Part shown: positions 38,501-64,000 of the stretch, piece by piece
Layout of the letters: each line of letters starts with the position of its first letter
How positions within the stretch are numbered: position 1 is the stretch's first letter
Origin: Pegea sp. RAD2-039
Lineage: Eukaryota; Chordata; Thaliacea; Salpida; Salpidae
Reading direction: 5' to 3'
Assembly: GCA_034620365.1 (NCBI GenBank)
Contig: JAQGEQ010000380.1
Span: forward strand, 2,852,001-2,916,000
DNA length: 64,000 nt
Position numbers and translations under genes: made by a program
Notes under the pieces: model-generated
Told to the model about the DNA's origin: nothing
The model's input: only the letters and a program-made list of their open reading frames with translations
The model's database searches: none

Positions 38501-41500
38501 TAAACTATTTTGCGAAAGTTTTAAAGTATTTACCTCATCATGAAAACTACAAAACAGCATACGAAATCAAATCAAGCTAATTCTTAAACCAATGCAATAT
38601 TTTCATCATCATTCACTTGATTAAAATTCATAAAATCAATTTTTTTTACAAAGTTTTCAGTATAAGTTATTTAATATTTATATTCTCATTTAGATTTTTG
38701 ATTTTCACTTCAAAAATACATTTGATAAAACAAATGGTAAAGTGTAAACTAAACAAAACACTTCTAAATGTACTAAATTCTTTTTTACAAATATATTATG
38801 CAATTTACTTTTTAGAAATACTTAGAAAGTAGGCAGAAGTATCTATTTGTTTCAGTTTAGTATAAATCAATCATTCTAAAACAGTGAAACGGTTTTAAGT
38901 TATGACGAAACTTATGAAGTAAAAAAAAACTCACTTTTGCATTATACAAATAAAATTTGTGATCTTAAAGAGTTTTATTTAATAACTGTTTCGATGATTG
39001 ATAAACTTTAAAACTCGAAGTGACAGTTTATTGATTACTCAGGTAACTCAGATTAGAAGTAAAAAGGTCTAATATGTAATTACATTTATACTATTAAAGA
39101 ACTTTTCTGTAGAAAATTTACAATTTTTACAGACTGTTTTCTTTGTAATAAACTTGTTAATTAATTTATATTAATTTGAAATTATATACTATTTAATATA
39201 ATATGGATGTCTAATATTTATTTAATGGTGTTAATAAGACTTAATTTTAGATGAAGATTTTCTTTTTTATGGATGATTTTTTTTATTGATTTTATTTTTA
39301 TTGAAATATTCTATGCTAGAAATGTTTATTGTTTGATAAATGCAAAGCTTGAAATCTGAAATTATATTTTTACTGAATCTTAAAATACTTTAGTTTATTT
39401 ACTTTTTATGAAAGTTGTGTTGTATAAAGCTGCAAATATCTAAAATAAAGTTTATAAAGTAATATTTTAACAAAAACATTTATTTTAAAACTATTTTTTT
39501 TTTCAAAAGTAAAATATTTAAAGTTTAAGAATTTTACAAAAATAACAACTGCCTCAGTTTACCATTAAATACTAAGTTTTAGAAATATTTGTACATATTT
39601 TTACTAACGATTACCTTCTGTTGCGGCAATGTGCTTTCAATATTTGGAAAAAAATTATTAATCAATTAAGAAAAATGAATTTTACCACAAAATTCATTAA
39701 ACATTTTAAAATAGTCTTACAAAAAACTGTTATCTTGTAATTTTTGAGATAAAAATGCTGAAATTTCATATTAAACATATTTTATATAAGAGTTTTATTT
39801 TTTCAACAGGCATAAGTGTTAAAATGATTAATTGATTTTGACTGATGTATTTTTGTTTTCCTTCTAAAGTATTTAAAGAATGTGGAAAGATTTGAAAGAA
39901 TATAAAAACATTAAAGGTAAGAACTTGTTTACATGTGCTTTGGCAAAAGTTCTACAGTGAATCAATACTTAAATAAGTTTGAACTGAATCACACTTTCAA
40001 CACTCTCGTCTAACTTTACTTTAGCTAAATACTTTCTAAGCACAAACAAGTTTTGGATAGATCTATAATAGATTGTTAAAAGTGTAGCAATTGCTTTAAA
40101 CTTTTCTCGAGTATCAATATTTTATCGAGATATCCAACTTGATTTTCTAAATAGTTTTCTGTATTATGTTGTTACTCTTATTTAATAATAACTTTATCAT
40201 AAACATTTATACCCCAAAAATAACGTAAACCTCAGCTGAGGTTGGTATAATCAAATTTATCCTTTATCTATTGCTTTTAAATAATTACTAGCATTTTTTA
40301 ATTAAAAGTAATTTTATAATTTTCTTTAGTTTGTGAATTCAATAATTTATAGTTTTGAAATAGGATACCAGCATGATTCAAATGGTGCTCTAGAGTAATG
40401 TTGTATTGCTAGTTTTTTTTTCAAAATATATTTTGAGACACTGAAAAAAATGTTCAGCATACTAAATTGTGATATCAACATTTGATTACTTTGCCAAGTT
40501 CTAAGTATAACAATCGATTAATTTTGAAAGCATCTAAGATTAGACACTACCACCATGATAGCTACAGCATTAAACCTCAAACAACGAGTTTAAACTGTAG
40601 AGTATACGATTTTAAGGTTTTGAAACATTTCATAATCCTTTGTTTGCAATTTAGGAATAGAGCTTTTATGAAAAAAGGTTATCATGTTTGTTTTTCTAAT
40701 TTTTTAGTGAAAACATTACTAAATATATCTATTTGAAGTTATACAAAACAATTTTGTGATTAATATGTTTGGTTTGTGAAAATTAAAACCATAATTCTAA
40801 AACCAAAACTAAATTTAAAGTCAAAATCAAATTCTAGTTATCTAGTTAATATTTTTTCCTATCTATTAAAAAATATGATACTTTTTAGCCGACATTGCTT
40901 AATAGAGTTCACTAAATTCGATAAAAAATGTAAAACAGTGACTACATCAACCTTACAAAAAAGAATTTAAAACTTATTTAAATAAAAGTAAAAATTAGAT
41001 AAAGTAATTTAAATAGAAGCTTTAAAAATAGAATTTGTTAACCATCAGAAAGGGAGTTGCCTTTAAAACAACTATATAGTCCTTACATAATAATTACAAC
41101 TTTTATCTTACAGAATGTCTGGGTGAAAATTCTGTTGAGTAAAAGTGGCTAGTTATTTGAAGTAAACCAGTGCAACTTAAGATAACTTTTTATAGATTTA
41201 TGATTGCCAACAAATACTCAGCAAAAATCGAAAGAAATATAAAAAAATTAGCCGACCTTCACGCTTTATAACAAAAAGCTTTGTTTTGAATGATTAAATT
41301 ACGTTTTGTTTATTTTTTTGTCTGAATTATTGTCTTGGGAGAAGTTTTTGTAAAAAACTGTCTCAAAACTGTAGAACCATTTATCAGTCAAGTTTATCAA
41401 GTGTTTTATCTGTAAATAACAATTATATAAAACTAGACTAATTTTTATTTGTATATTTTCAATAACTTTTGTTTAAAAGTTTGAATATCATCAAGAGAGA

Positions 41501-44500
41501 TAGTTTTTGTTTGTGTAAAATTTTATATTTTTTCAAACTTAGGAGATACTGAACATATTTTGGCTTTCAAATCAATAGCAATACTGTTAGAGTATTCAGC
41601 TTAAATAAAAACATATAGCCTGTACTAGTAACAAACTATTAATAAATTCTGCTACATAATTTGAGTAAAACATCTCAAGTTAAATTTCTAGTTCAATATC
41701 TCTAGTTTGCAATAGCTTGAAACAGTATTCAATAGTAATTAAACTTGAACTGTTGTTGAGTGAAGCAGATATCGCTTAAATAATTTTCATTCTTAATCTA
41801 TTGAGTATTTTTATTAGCATGATTGAGCAAGAAAAGCTCTTAAATTTAAAATCTTACTTTGTATCTTCCGGTTTAAATAAGTTTATTTTTAGATTCTAAT
41901 GCGTTCGTATTTGTAACAAGTGATGTAACTAATTAAATGAGAATAGTCATTACTGGATACGTAAGTCAATATTACACATGTAAATTACATTTTTAAATGA
42001 TAGGTAAAATATTATGAGTAAACTTAATTCAAAGTATATTGGCAGCAATTAGCTCTCAATTTATTGGATTTTTATTAGAAATTTTTTTGGCTCAAGAAGT
42101 TTGTTTTGTTTCTGGTTAAATTTTTAAAATATTTTACTTCACTCTAATGATATTTTATCAGAAATTTTTAGAAAGTAATTTTCAAAGAGAACAGTCTAAT
42201 TTGTAATAAGAAGTTGTTATCATACACAAATAAAGAATTGTGCATTGAGTAATTACATTAAAGATAGCAAATCTTTTGTAAACAAACGAAATTTAGAAAA
42301 TGTTTTGAATTTCTTTTTTGCTTGATATTTGAAAGCGTCAATTCTGAGTTTAAACTCCCTAAGTTTAAAAAGCTAGATTTTGTTTTAAAAACAAAGTTGA
42401 TCTTATATTTTAGAGATGAAATTGTATTTTGTATTCAACTGTTTTCAACAAATAAGCTTTAATAATATGCCATCATTAACTAATGCATCTATAAATAGTT
42501 TTAAAGCTCTGACTGATTGTATAAGAAATATTATTTAAGCAAGTTTTTGGTTAGTATTGAAAACTCAAATTTTTTTAGTTGTACTGCATCCAACATTTTT
42601 CTAAGTTTTTATGCTGCTGTAAAAGTTAAAAAAAAGCAAAGTAAAAATAACCAAATCCTAAAGTAAATGAAAAATTGCTATATGGCAGTAATTGAATATA
42701 TTTTTTCACACTCATATTTTCGCTTATGTAAAATATCGAAGATTCGTCGACGCGATTTTAAAGATCTTAATCTTTAGAAGTAAGAAGATGATATCACTTT
42801 CGCAAATGTGTGCAACTGAAAATCTAGTAAAAATGTTTCGTATCTTTTAGCAATTTTTATTTTCCCAATTTTAAAACGATATCAAAAGGTTATTTTTATC
42901 TCATCTGAAACAAACTGAGTTGGCTTTCTAAAGAAGAGGTGTACGATAAATGAAAATTTATTAGATAGTAAGAGACAAAAAACGCAACGTACCACGCGTT
43001 TCCAGCGAGTTTAAATTTTATCGCGCTTTTTTCTTCACTTATGATTGGTGCACATTATTCAGTCGGTTAATATTAATAGCGTATCTCTCAGAAGTTTGAT
43101 TACAGTCAAATAAAGATTAATTATTATTTCTAGTTTGATGTAACCAACACATGAAGAAAGTTGCAACAACTAAATAAGTTTTAAGCTATTGATATCAAAG
43201 ATAACAATTTTAAATTAAAGTTTTGTTAAAGATTCCAAAAGGATATTTGTAAATATCAAGATAAGTTAAACAATTCCTACTTTTGAGTTATCAAGGAGCT
43301 ATGTAATGCTAATTATGTCTAGTGGTCGTTTTGTTTTGTAAAATATGAAAAAAATGAAATATACAATACGAATATGAAATATATAAGACTTTTATTGAGT
43401 TCCATTATTTGTGGTTAGAACAAACAAGATTTTTCTAAACTGTAAAGATATTTTATTAAAAAAGCTTCTTGCTAAATATCGAAAATTATTTAGTACTTTC
43501 ATGCTTAGCTTTGTTTTCAACCAAAAACTCGTGAGCTATATTTGAAAGCTTTTGCAAATAATTGAAAGCCTGGAGTGTTTTCTCAGCTTTATTAGATTTA
43601 TTCTTGATGTGTATCTATATTTTGAAACTTATAAAAAGAAAAATTAGCAGTTTGCAAAACTTTTGTCTCTACGGAATTTAAATCCTAACAGAGTATTTAA
43701 TAACCGTTGCTTAATATATTTATCTAAAGTTGAAATGTAAATACGATATAAAATTACCAGAACAGACACAATAAGGCTTAGACACCTTTAAAATCAAATA
43801 TTTACATTTATGATATTATGAAGAATTGTGTGAAGAAGCAAACACTGATAAAAGTAGTGCTTAACTTCATTTACTTGTTGTATTAATTGCTAACTGATTG
43901 AGATTGTTAAAGAAATAGCAACAAGACTTTATAATATTTTTTGAAAATTGGTTAAAAGAATAGAAGTTGATTGTTTTTTAATAGTTGTAAAACACATCAC
44001 TGTTTATAGAATTGCATTTTTATGGATAATTATAGAAGCCTACAAACCTACAAAATTACTTAAATACTTTATGCTTCTCAGCTCATTAACTTAACAAGTT
44101 TTTCTTTTCAAGATTGATTTACTGACTCTAATAAATTCCAATTAACATTTTTTTTTTTTTAAATACACAAAGTATTTACTTACAGCCGAATTTTTTATTA
44201 AAATACTTAAAAAATTGTTTAAAAATTATTTAAGTTATTAAATGTTCAGTTTACATTTATGGAAAATTTATTCCATTTAAAACCAACACAGCATAATCAT
44301 AATGAAATTTACATGACCAGCTTCATATAAGAGTCGGCTGTTTATTGACGACTGATATCATTAAAAATGCCTTTTTTCTTGCAAAACCTCTGTAGGCTTC
44401 TTGTTTTAAGATTTTTACAATCTGTAACTAAGAATCTTCGGCTACAAGTATTAATCGTCTGGAAAGCTCAAATGACAAATAACTATGTAAAGAATACTTG

Positions 44501-45060
44501 CATATATTTGCTATTTAGTTTCAGAATCACTTAGTTTGTGATAGCTGAATTGATGAGAGTTAGTTATACAAGCCTTTATTTAGCTTTTATCTGATACTTA
44601 ATAAAGTAGTTCAATGACCCAGCATTTGAATTCTTAACTTACTTAGTTTTGAAGCGCAGACTTTATTTATACTTTTGTATATATGATGTTTATTAACTGG
44701 TTCATAAGTTACTCTTCATGTACTGATATTATTAGAGCTGTTTTTTTACAGTTTTATACGCTTTTTAATTCATGAAATAAAAGGCTTTGAAAATTGAATA
44801 GCTTTGCAAAAATTAATTTTAAATTAATTTAAGTTTTAATTGTCAACAGTATTTAGGCAAAGGTAGAACCAACAAAGTGAACTACACATAAACATAGCTT
44901 ATAGAACATTTTGTAAATGTTAAATAACTGTTTGGTTGTTATTCTATACAGGGTTTATTTGCGCTACTTTCAGCATTTACTAAACACTTTTAACTTAACA
45001 ACTTTCAGAAGTTAAATTTTTATAACTTTTTTTCAAAGAACTTGAAAAAACTAAGGTGTT
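32578..45060. other. Non-coding stretch, nothing recognised apart from small patches
   Basis: AT-rich throughout. Minor items seen: a RUNX-type TGTGGTTT at 32783, an ACCACA at about 34566 inside a TCACC...GGTGA inverted repeat, the palindrome AACTAATTAGTT near 37147-37158, and a CpG-rich patch near 42955-43085 described separately. Open frames are short and of random composition. Confidence 0.55.
42955..43085. promoter_or_regulatory. CpG-rich patch with inverted CCAAT motif
   Basis: In roughly 75 bp there are about seven CpGs (ACGCAACG, ACGCG, AGCGAG, TCGCGC), whereas flanking kilobases have almost none. ATTGG (an inverted CCAAT box) follows near 43044. This might be a promoter or enhancer in the RUNX upstream domain. 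No gene starts downstream that I can identify. Confidence 0.25.
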
Positions 45061-45138
45061 TTCATCTGTTCCATAAAAATGTTAGAAAATGGCGGGAAAT
45101 CCGATCCAGTTTCATGCCTTGCCAAATTACTACAAAAC

Positions 45139-45197
45139 TATTGGCCAATGGTTTTATATAAAGTAAATAAAACCACCTCTTCTTTTGCTTTCACTCA
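45139..45197 (+). promoter_or_regulatory. CCAAT / TATA / Inr-like core promoter motifs
   Basis: ATTGGCCAATGG (45140-45151, a palindromic CCAAT element) is followed by TATATAAA (45155-45162) and an initiator-like TCACTC at 45191-45196, about 38 bp after the TATA start. The patch is GC-richer than its surroundings and is 3 kb upstream of the RUNX coding start, so a proximal RUNX promoter is conceivable. TATA strings are frequent in AT-rich DNA, so support is limited. Confidence 0.25.
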
Positions 45198-45299
45198 GCA
45201 GCAGTATTGGGGTCTTCTTATAAACCCTTGCTTTCATTTCTTTTATTTTTGGGATTCTTGGATGAAAACTTGTGAATATCCTTTATAACCTTCATACAC

Positions 45300-47810
45300 A
45301 TGTCTGCAAATGATGTTTAAGAATTTCTATAAAATCATTCTACTAGCACTAAAAACACAATTGATAAACTTCTTTTTACAAGATTTGCTGTTAAAAAATT
45401 TCAGTTTTGTACAACAGTTTCTCCTTCTCTCAATTTTAATCTAAAACTTTAAAACAGTATCTGCCATGGTTTGTTTTGAAATCAGATTAAGGCTGTTAAG
45501 ACTTCGACTTTTAGATAAATTTTCATCAAGGTTATAAATATGACGAAGGCTCGCATAATAAGCTACTGTATACCATCATGTTGTTAAGTTGTAATATTTA
45601 AACTATTTATACATTATCTTTAAAAAATATTAAGCCTTGAATTGAAAAAATTTACCAAAAGTTTGTTTGATAAACAGCTGAATGTGGTTTATCTTCTCTT
45701 GAAAATTGCTTTTTGTAGTTTTGATTTAAAAAAAGTTATTATTAAAGAAGTCACACAAGTTAAGCAACACGAAAGCGTTAGTTATGTAAAAACTATTTTA
45801 AGATTTTCTTATTTTTAGAAAATATTATTTTTCAACATAGCTAAAGTTTAAACTGAGACAAATTTATTTTGTTTTTGTTGGAAAATTAGATAGCATCATT
45901 TATCTAAACTAAATAAATAAACAAATAAAAAAGTCTTTTGTGTTATAAGCTATATATATTTTTAATAAGATAGCAGCAAAGTAAACTCTCAGCTTTAGAT
46001 TATTATAGTAACTTATACTGCTAAGTATTTGTGAAAAACTTTGATGGGCTTATTTAATAACAACATTTTTAGGTTTTACTTGACTTAATATAGATAATTC
46101 TTCAACTTTTAAGAGTTTACACTGTTGGTTTAAGATGTAGAGCTATTTTTTTCAGTTTAACGCAATATTACTGACAAAACCGGTCTTTTAAACATAATGT
46201 CTAACCCGCATGTATATTCCTTTTTTCTTAGTTAGCTCCTTGAACCTTCTCTATTATGTAGTTAGTTTCTCGTTTGCGAATGAAATACTATCTCTCTACA
46301 GAGAGTAGCCTAGATACTGATAGATTAATTTGATGTTTATTAAATAGTAATGTTTGATGGATAAGCCTTCAAAGGAAATCAGAATAGCTTTCTAGTTTAC
46401 TATTAGCCTCGCAAATATCAAAAATTATTTTTGTTACCAAAGTTAAAACCTGTTAACTAGTAGCCAACGTAAAAATCTGTTAGCTACAGCCACATTGTAT
46501 GAAAACTTCCTTTACAGTTTTAAATTGGTTGGAATTAGAATTTAAGCAATTAAATGACTTTGGTAATTGAGATGTTAAGCTGATAAAACAAAAATAAAAA
46601 ATAAGTTTTTTTGCTACTACCTAACTCTAACGAGTAAAAAAAAGTTTGAAGAAAAGAAAAAGAAGATAGTATTACGAAAAGAAGAAAAAGTTGCTCAGTC
46701 AGAATTGAGGTGTAATTATATAGTTGTTTTTATCTGTTATATAAGGTACATCTGCCCGAAGGCAAATTAAAACAATTGACAGCAGCAGTATCAGCTTGTT
46801 AGAAAGTTTTTTTAAACACCTAAGGTGTTTGTACCACAAGTAATTTTTCAAACGCCAGATTAGTGGTGCTGTAACTACAGCTATTTGGTTTCACAGTAAA
46901 CCATGTTTTATTTTTATATCAGTGGACTGTAAAAGCAGAGAAAGTTAGTTGAGGTAAACCCACTATTATACAATGATCTTGTAAGCTTTGAGATGTTAGT
47001 TTTCAACTGGTATCCAAAAAGAACAAATTTTTACTTAATTTTTTTGCTCTACTAGTTAATTCTATATCTATTGGGAAAAAATACTTGCTAAATTTTATAA
47101 TAGTATTGGAACAGTTTTCTTCAAAGTGAGTTTGTCGAAAGCAAACCAATTTCTCTGGTCTATATGTGTCAAATTTTGTTATCTCTAATCATTCTGAAAA
47201 TAGTTTCAAGTATTAAGTAAAGTACGAGATGAAACTATAAAAGTCTGTATAATGCTATTACGAGTTTTTATGGCAAAATTATTTCTGGGTGCTTAATACA
47301 AGCAGCTTAAGTATAGAGAAGCGGTGTAAGTTTTAGGCATAAACAAACAAGCTCTTATAAATCAACCAAAAAGAAAAAAAAACTCATGATAAACGTTCAA
47401 TTTTTTTGACTCAAATATATTTGCTAAACAAATATGTGTTGGTAAACCACTTTCTTTAGTAGGAAAAAAAGAAAACTTGATTATGACAATAGTGTAGTAG
47501 CTTACAGAATCAATTTATTCTCTAGAAAATATTATAACTCTTATTTTTTCTGTTTCATATTTAAGTCACTTTTAGTCGCGAAAGTTATTTTGAATATTTT
47601 TTTGGTAAACCAGTTCCAACTTTTAGAACAAAACTTTCTCATGGTATAGGTAAACAAAATTAACAAGGGTGTTTTCTAGTTGCTTTTTAAAAATTGTTTA
47701 ACTTTTTTACATGTTAGAAGGTTTTCCATTCGCAGTATAACCTAATAAATAATTTAAACTTTGAATTTTTTCTATTTTAAAACGGAAATGTAGTAATTGA
47801 TATAATTTCT
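45300..47810. other. Non-coding stretch upstream of RUNX
   Basis: AT-rich DNA with small self-complementary words only (for example CTCTCT-AC-AGAGAG near 46296-46309 and GCTGTA-AC-TACAGC near 46868). No coding sequence, RNA gene or mobile element is recognised. Confidence 0.5.
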
Positions 47811-47831
47811 TTTTGCAGGTCAGTTATAGGG

Positions 47832-47882
47832 CCATATTTGGTGTATATAGGTTTTAGGGTAAATTGTAAGATTCAACACCTG
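47832..47882. promoter_or_regulatory. CArG box and E-box upstream of RUNX coding start
   Basis: CCATATTTGG (47832-47841) is a perfect CC(A/T)6GG CArG box, the SRF recognition sequence. TATATAG follows at 47844-47850 and CACCTG (an E-box) at 47877-47882. They lie about 300 bp before the ATG of the first visible RUNX exon and upstream of its probable splice acceptor, so they would be either promoter-proximal or intronic. Confidence 0.35.
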
Positions 47883-48133
47883 TTGCTTTGAGCAGAGCGA
47901 ATATTTGATTTTATAATTCAGTCCGATTGAAGCAGAATTACTCAACACACAGCAAATAAACCTGAAGTGAATAATTTGGTTCAAGTCCGGATACCTGCAT
48001 TTACTAAAGTCAGCATCAAACGCTTCAAAGCTTGGTAAATTTGTTGATAAATTTTGAAATTATTTATGATTTTAGCGTAACAAATTTACGAAAATTTTTT
48101 GGTATAAGCGTTACAAACCTTATAACTTTATTG

Positions 48134-48161
48134 TACTGACAAAGATCTATTCAAAATACAG
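48134..48161 (+). promoter_or_regulatory. Branch point and splice acceptor before RUNX exon carrying the ATG
   Basis: TACTGAC (48134-48140), a near-ideal branch-point sequence, is followed 21 nt later by ATACAG ending at 48161. The ATG lies 15 nt further on. This suggests the first coding exon is spliced to a non-coding or alternative 5' exon upstream, for example the island ending at 25069. Confidence 0.45.
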
Positions 48162-48176
48162 TGAAAATTAAAAAAA

Positions 48177-61386
<13,210 letters not shown>

Positions 61387-64000
61387 GTTTGTACTTCCTT
61401 AATTTCTATTTTAAAAGAAAGGTTTCAAGATGTAAGAAAAGAGAAAGTTTTTTTAGATATTAAACTACCCTTCAAGATTATTTTAGGAGTTGAAACATTA
61501 AACTTGTTAGTTCTTCATCATCATCTATTCTTTTATCAAAAAATATATTGTTCTTGATAATAAGTAGTTGATAGGTTTGAGAATCAATTAAAATGTCTTC
61601 GTATCTTCACAAATCTTTTTATCTCAGCTCGTGATAACAAGCCATCTAAATATATATTAGATATCTATGCATGTAAACTTGCAATTGCTTTCAATGTTAA
61701 TTTTGTATTTAGCTGTGAAATTAATTCAAGCTTCTTAAACAATTTGATGCTGATTTTTTAAAGCTTTTAAAACAGATTTTTTGTTTCGAATTAAGTCTAA
61801 TCGAAGTAAAGTAATTGTTTTCAGATACTTCTGATACTTTCGATGTGTAATCCTAAATTTAATTAAATCATCAGCGACTAATAACAAAATTGAATTAAAC
61901 TTGAGCTCAAATTTAAAATGATTCTTTTAATGATGACTATTTCCTGTTAATGAAATTAAAGTTTGAAATTCAAACATTTTCATTTTAAATCATTCTATTC
62001 AACTGGTGTATTTTCGTAAAGTTTTCCACTGAATAGTTTTCCACCGATTTCCCTGAAATTAATTTGTTGTAATTTATTCTCTATATGTAGAGTTTGCTTG
62101 AATTTATAGTAGAAACTCTAGCCAGATTAATTACTTTTTTTTCACAAAAGTTAAACTTTCAAACAAACATTTTTTTATTTGTAAATATTTTTAACTTTTA
62201 TTTAAATTAAAAAAAGATTTTTACAATTTATAAATTTACTTTGTAATGTTGTATTAGAAAAATTTCTTTTTTCTTCTTTCCTTTACTCTGTTGTAGCATT
62301 AAGAGATGAATATAGAAGTATTAACATTGGATTATTCTTCCTTTCTTAATCAGGCTTGCTTCCATTATCATTCATAGCCAAGTAACCACTGTAGGTTATT
62401 AACTAAATCCCACGTGCCTACACTTTTCATTTAACATACAAGCCAAACTTACTTCTTATACCTTTAAGTGATAAACCTAAAGTCTACTGGGTATAATTCA
62501 CTTAGAACTCGGCTCAATATGAGCTTAGTAGAGTCACTGATATATTTTGCATAAATTATTTTAGCTGATGCTCTTAGCCACAAGAGAAAATGGTTTCTGA
62601 CCATTATACGTAACAAAAAATCATATGTTAGCTTGATTCCAATATCTTAATTATTTATTATAAAATTTACCTTTTAAAGTTCTCCTTATATTGTAATTTG
62701 AAAAATATATTTTAGTTAGTATTTTCTAAATATTCGCCCAAAATAAAAGTTAAACTTTAAATTCTGCTCAAAGAAACTGAATAAACGAGAATAAGTAAAC
62801 TTAAAGTTTTATGGAACAAATCAGTATTAGTTTTCAACTTTATTGTAAAATTATTAAGGCTGTAAAGTTACCTGATGTTTTTGAAGTATACAGATAATTT
62901 GAAATATTCAAGAACCCACCAAAAAAGTGATATTTATTCATTTATTAAATCAAATAAAGTACCATCGCTCAACTACACACTATCGATATATCATCGTTTA
63001 AAATAAATACTGTAGTAATTTTATAATTTATGCAATTACTATAAAATTCTCTACTGCCAGATAATTATTGAATGTTTGATACTCCTAACTTTTAACTCAA
63101 AGATGATTTAGTTTTCGTATAAATTAAACTCTCACAACTTGACTAAATAATTGGCGCTATTAAAAAATATATTTGTTCCAATGAATTGTGTAGGTGTGTA
63201 TATATAGAATAGGTTAGCCGCATAAAAGGCCGACCAAAAAATATTGTATATGTGGTTTCAGTCTAAAGTAGTTTGAAAAGGTTGAGAATTTTAGTGTAAA
63301 GTAAATAGCAATAACCAATGTTATCATTAATTGCTTTTTTATAGTTCAATTTATTCCATAATTTCCTAATAAAGACAAAGTTTGTGTCTTAAGCAAAATC
63401 GCTTTATGAAAGAAAAATTTTACCAAGTATTCTGCTTTTAAAATCTTTTTTCAACAAAGATTTATATTAACCATTTCTTATGTAACCAATAATTTTCATA
63501 AAGTGATTGATTACTTGCTGATATTTTATAATTTAATCGCTGCAGTTATTAATCAAAAGCGATGTTCGTAAAAAACTCGTAAGATTTTATTGAAATAAAT
63601 TGAACTGAAGAAACCATCGTCCATCACTCTTCTGTTCTTGAGAACCAGGGTGAAACTAACAGATAGAAATACATAAGAAAATTGCACAAGCGAAAAGAAG
63701 AATTAGCGTTAATCACAGAGTCCCTTATGACTTAATAGTATATTCTAGTACTTTCAGGTGCTATAACTTTTTAATTTGTGCTAATTTAACAGTTTTGGAG
63801 ACTTTTGCAAAGGTTAAATGATAAGAACAAAAAACTTATTTTACATTCAGAATATTGAAGCGTTAAATGTTTGACACAAACTCAAATTCTGATTGATATT
63901 TTTATAAGCTAATAAAATAAGTGATCACTTCAAGATACTTCAAATGCTGTCAACATCTTGATTCAAACTGACAGAGCAAAAACAAGTCAATTCCACATCA
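61387..64000. other. RUNX downstream intron, gene not finished
   Basis: AT-rich, no further coding exon supported. A patch at 62340-62640 is less AT-rich and holds an E-box CACGTG (62411-62416) and a POU-like TTTGCAT (62546-62552). Another at 63190-63260 has AGGTGTG (T-box-like), TATATATAG and TGTGGT (63251-63256). They may be regulatory; none is certain. Confidence 0.5.

Noticed and set aside
45079-45288. 69-codon frame starting MLENGGKSD
   Set aside because: It overlaps promoter-like CCAAT/TATA elements, has no recognisable family and no splice or poly-A context.
47978-47988. GGTTCAAGTCC, a perfect tRNA B-box string whose T-stem can pair with G-T wobbles
   Set aside because: No acceptor stem or anticodon arm at the right distance. 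The only A-box-like word (near 47890) is 88 bp upstream and its flanks do not pair with the 3' side, so no tRNA or clear SINE.
62372-62460. Possible terminal RUNX exon after TCATAG
   Set aside because: It reaches a stop quickly and lacks the WRPY-type C-terminus expected of RUNX.
63600-63660. Coding-like words (HHSSVLENQ in one frame) downstream of RUNX exon F
   Set aside because: The acceptor is poor and the frame does not match the phase-0 donor at 61386.

Overview
This is a metazoan nuclear window. It is strongly AT-rich, with no bacterial gene organisation, GT-AG introns throughout, and two recognisable animal genes, both on the + strand. No host name can be assigned from the sequence. 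The tiny introns (mode 51 nt) and AT-rich composition exclude a vertebrate-like genome. Androglobin implies an animal with motile cilia or flagella. The Runt domain is of the bilaterian-looking SAELRN type, but whether this is a tunicate, flatworm or other invertebrate stays open.

Layout. (1) 497-10015: a complete androglobin gene (ADGB). I could read 37 exons that join in frame with no internal stop to 1613 codons plus a stop, close to the length of vertebrate androglobin. It carries a degenerate calpain-like core, a circularly permuted globin split by an IQ motif, and a coiled-coil, lysine-rich C-terminus. (2) 10016-24370: about 14 kb of AT-rich intergenic DNA with no supportable gene. (3) 24371-25070: an island of higher GC and CpG with seven TGYGGT (RUNX) sites, five of them within 89 bp, ending in a strong splice donor. 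I read it as a candidate distal, autoregulated promoter or first exon of the downstream RUNX gene. (4) 25071-48161: non-coding sequence with a few GC-richer patches: a coding-like fragment near 26.8 kb, a cluster of three inverted repeats at 32.45-32.58 kb, a CpG patch near 43 kb, CCAAT/TATA-like elements near 45.15 kb and a CArG box near 47.83 kb. (5) 48177 to beyond 64000: the 5' part of a RUNX transcription-factor gene. Six coding exons are visible, including a complete Runt domain with all expected DNA-contact residues. Introns lie at positions shared with vertebrate RUNX genes, and an 8.7-kb intron holds a composite RUNX/FOX/ETS element. The 3' end, with the WRPY-type terminus, is outside the window.

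The two genes are unrelated in function: an axoneme-associated protein and a developmental regulator. They differ sharply in architecture, with ultrashort introns in ADGB and kilobase introns and putative enhancers in RUNX. The most unusual observations are the sharply peaked 47-53 nt introns, the apparent absence of both haem-ligand residues from the androglobin globin domain, and the RUNX-site cluster about 24 kb upstream of the Runt exon. I saw no convincing transposon, virus-derived element, tRNA, rRNA or CRISPR. No search or folding program was run; homology statements rest on remembered family sequences.
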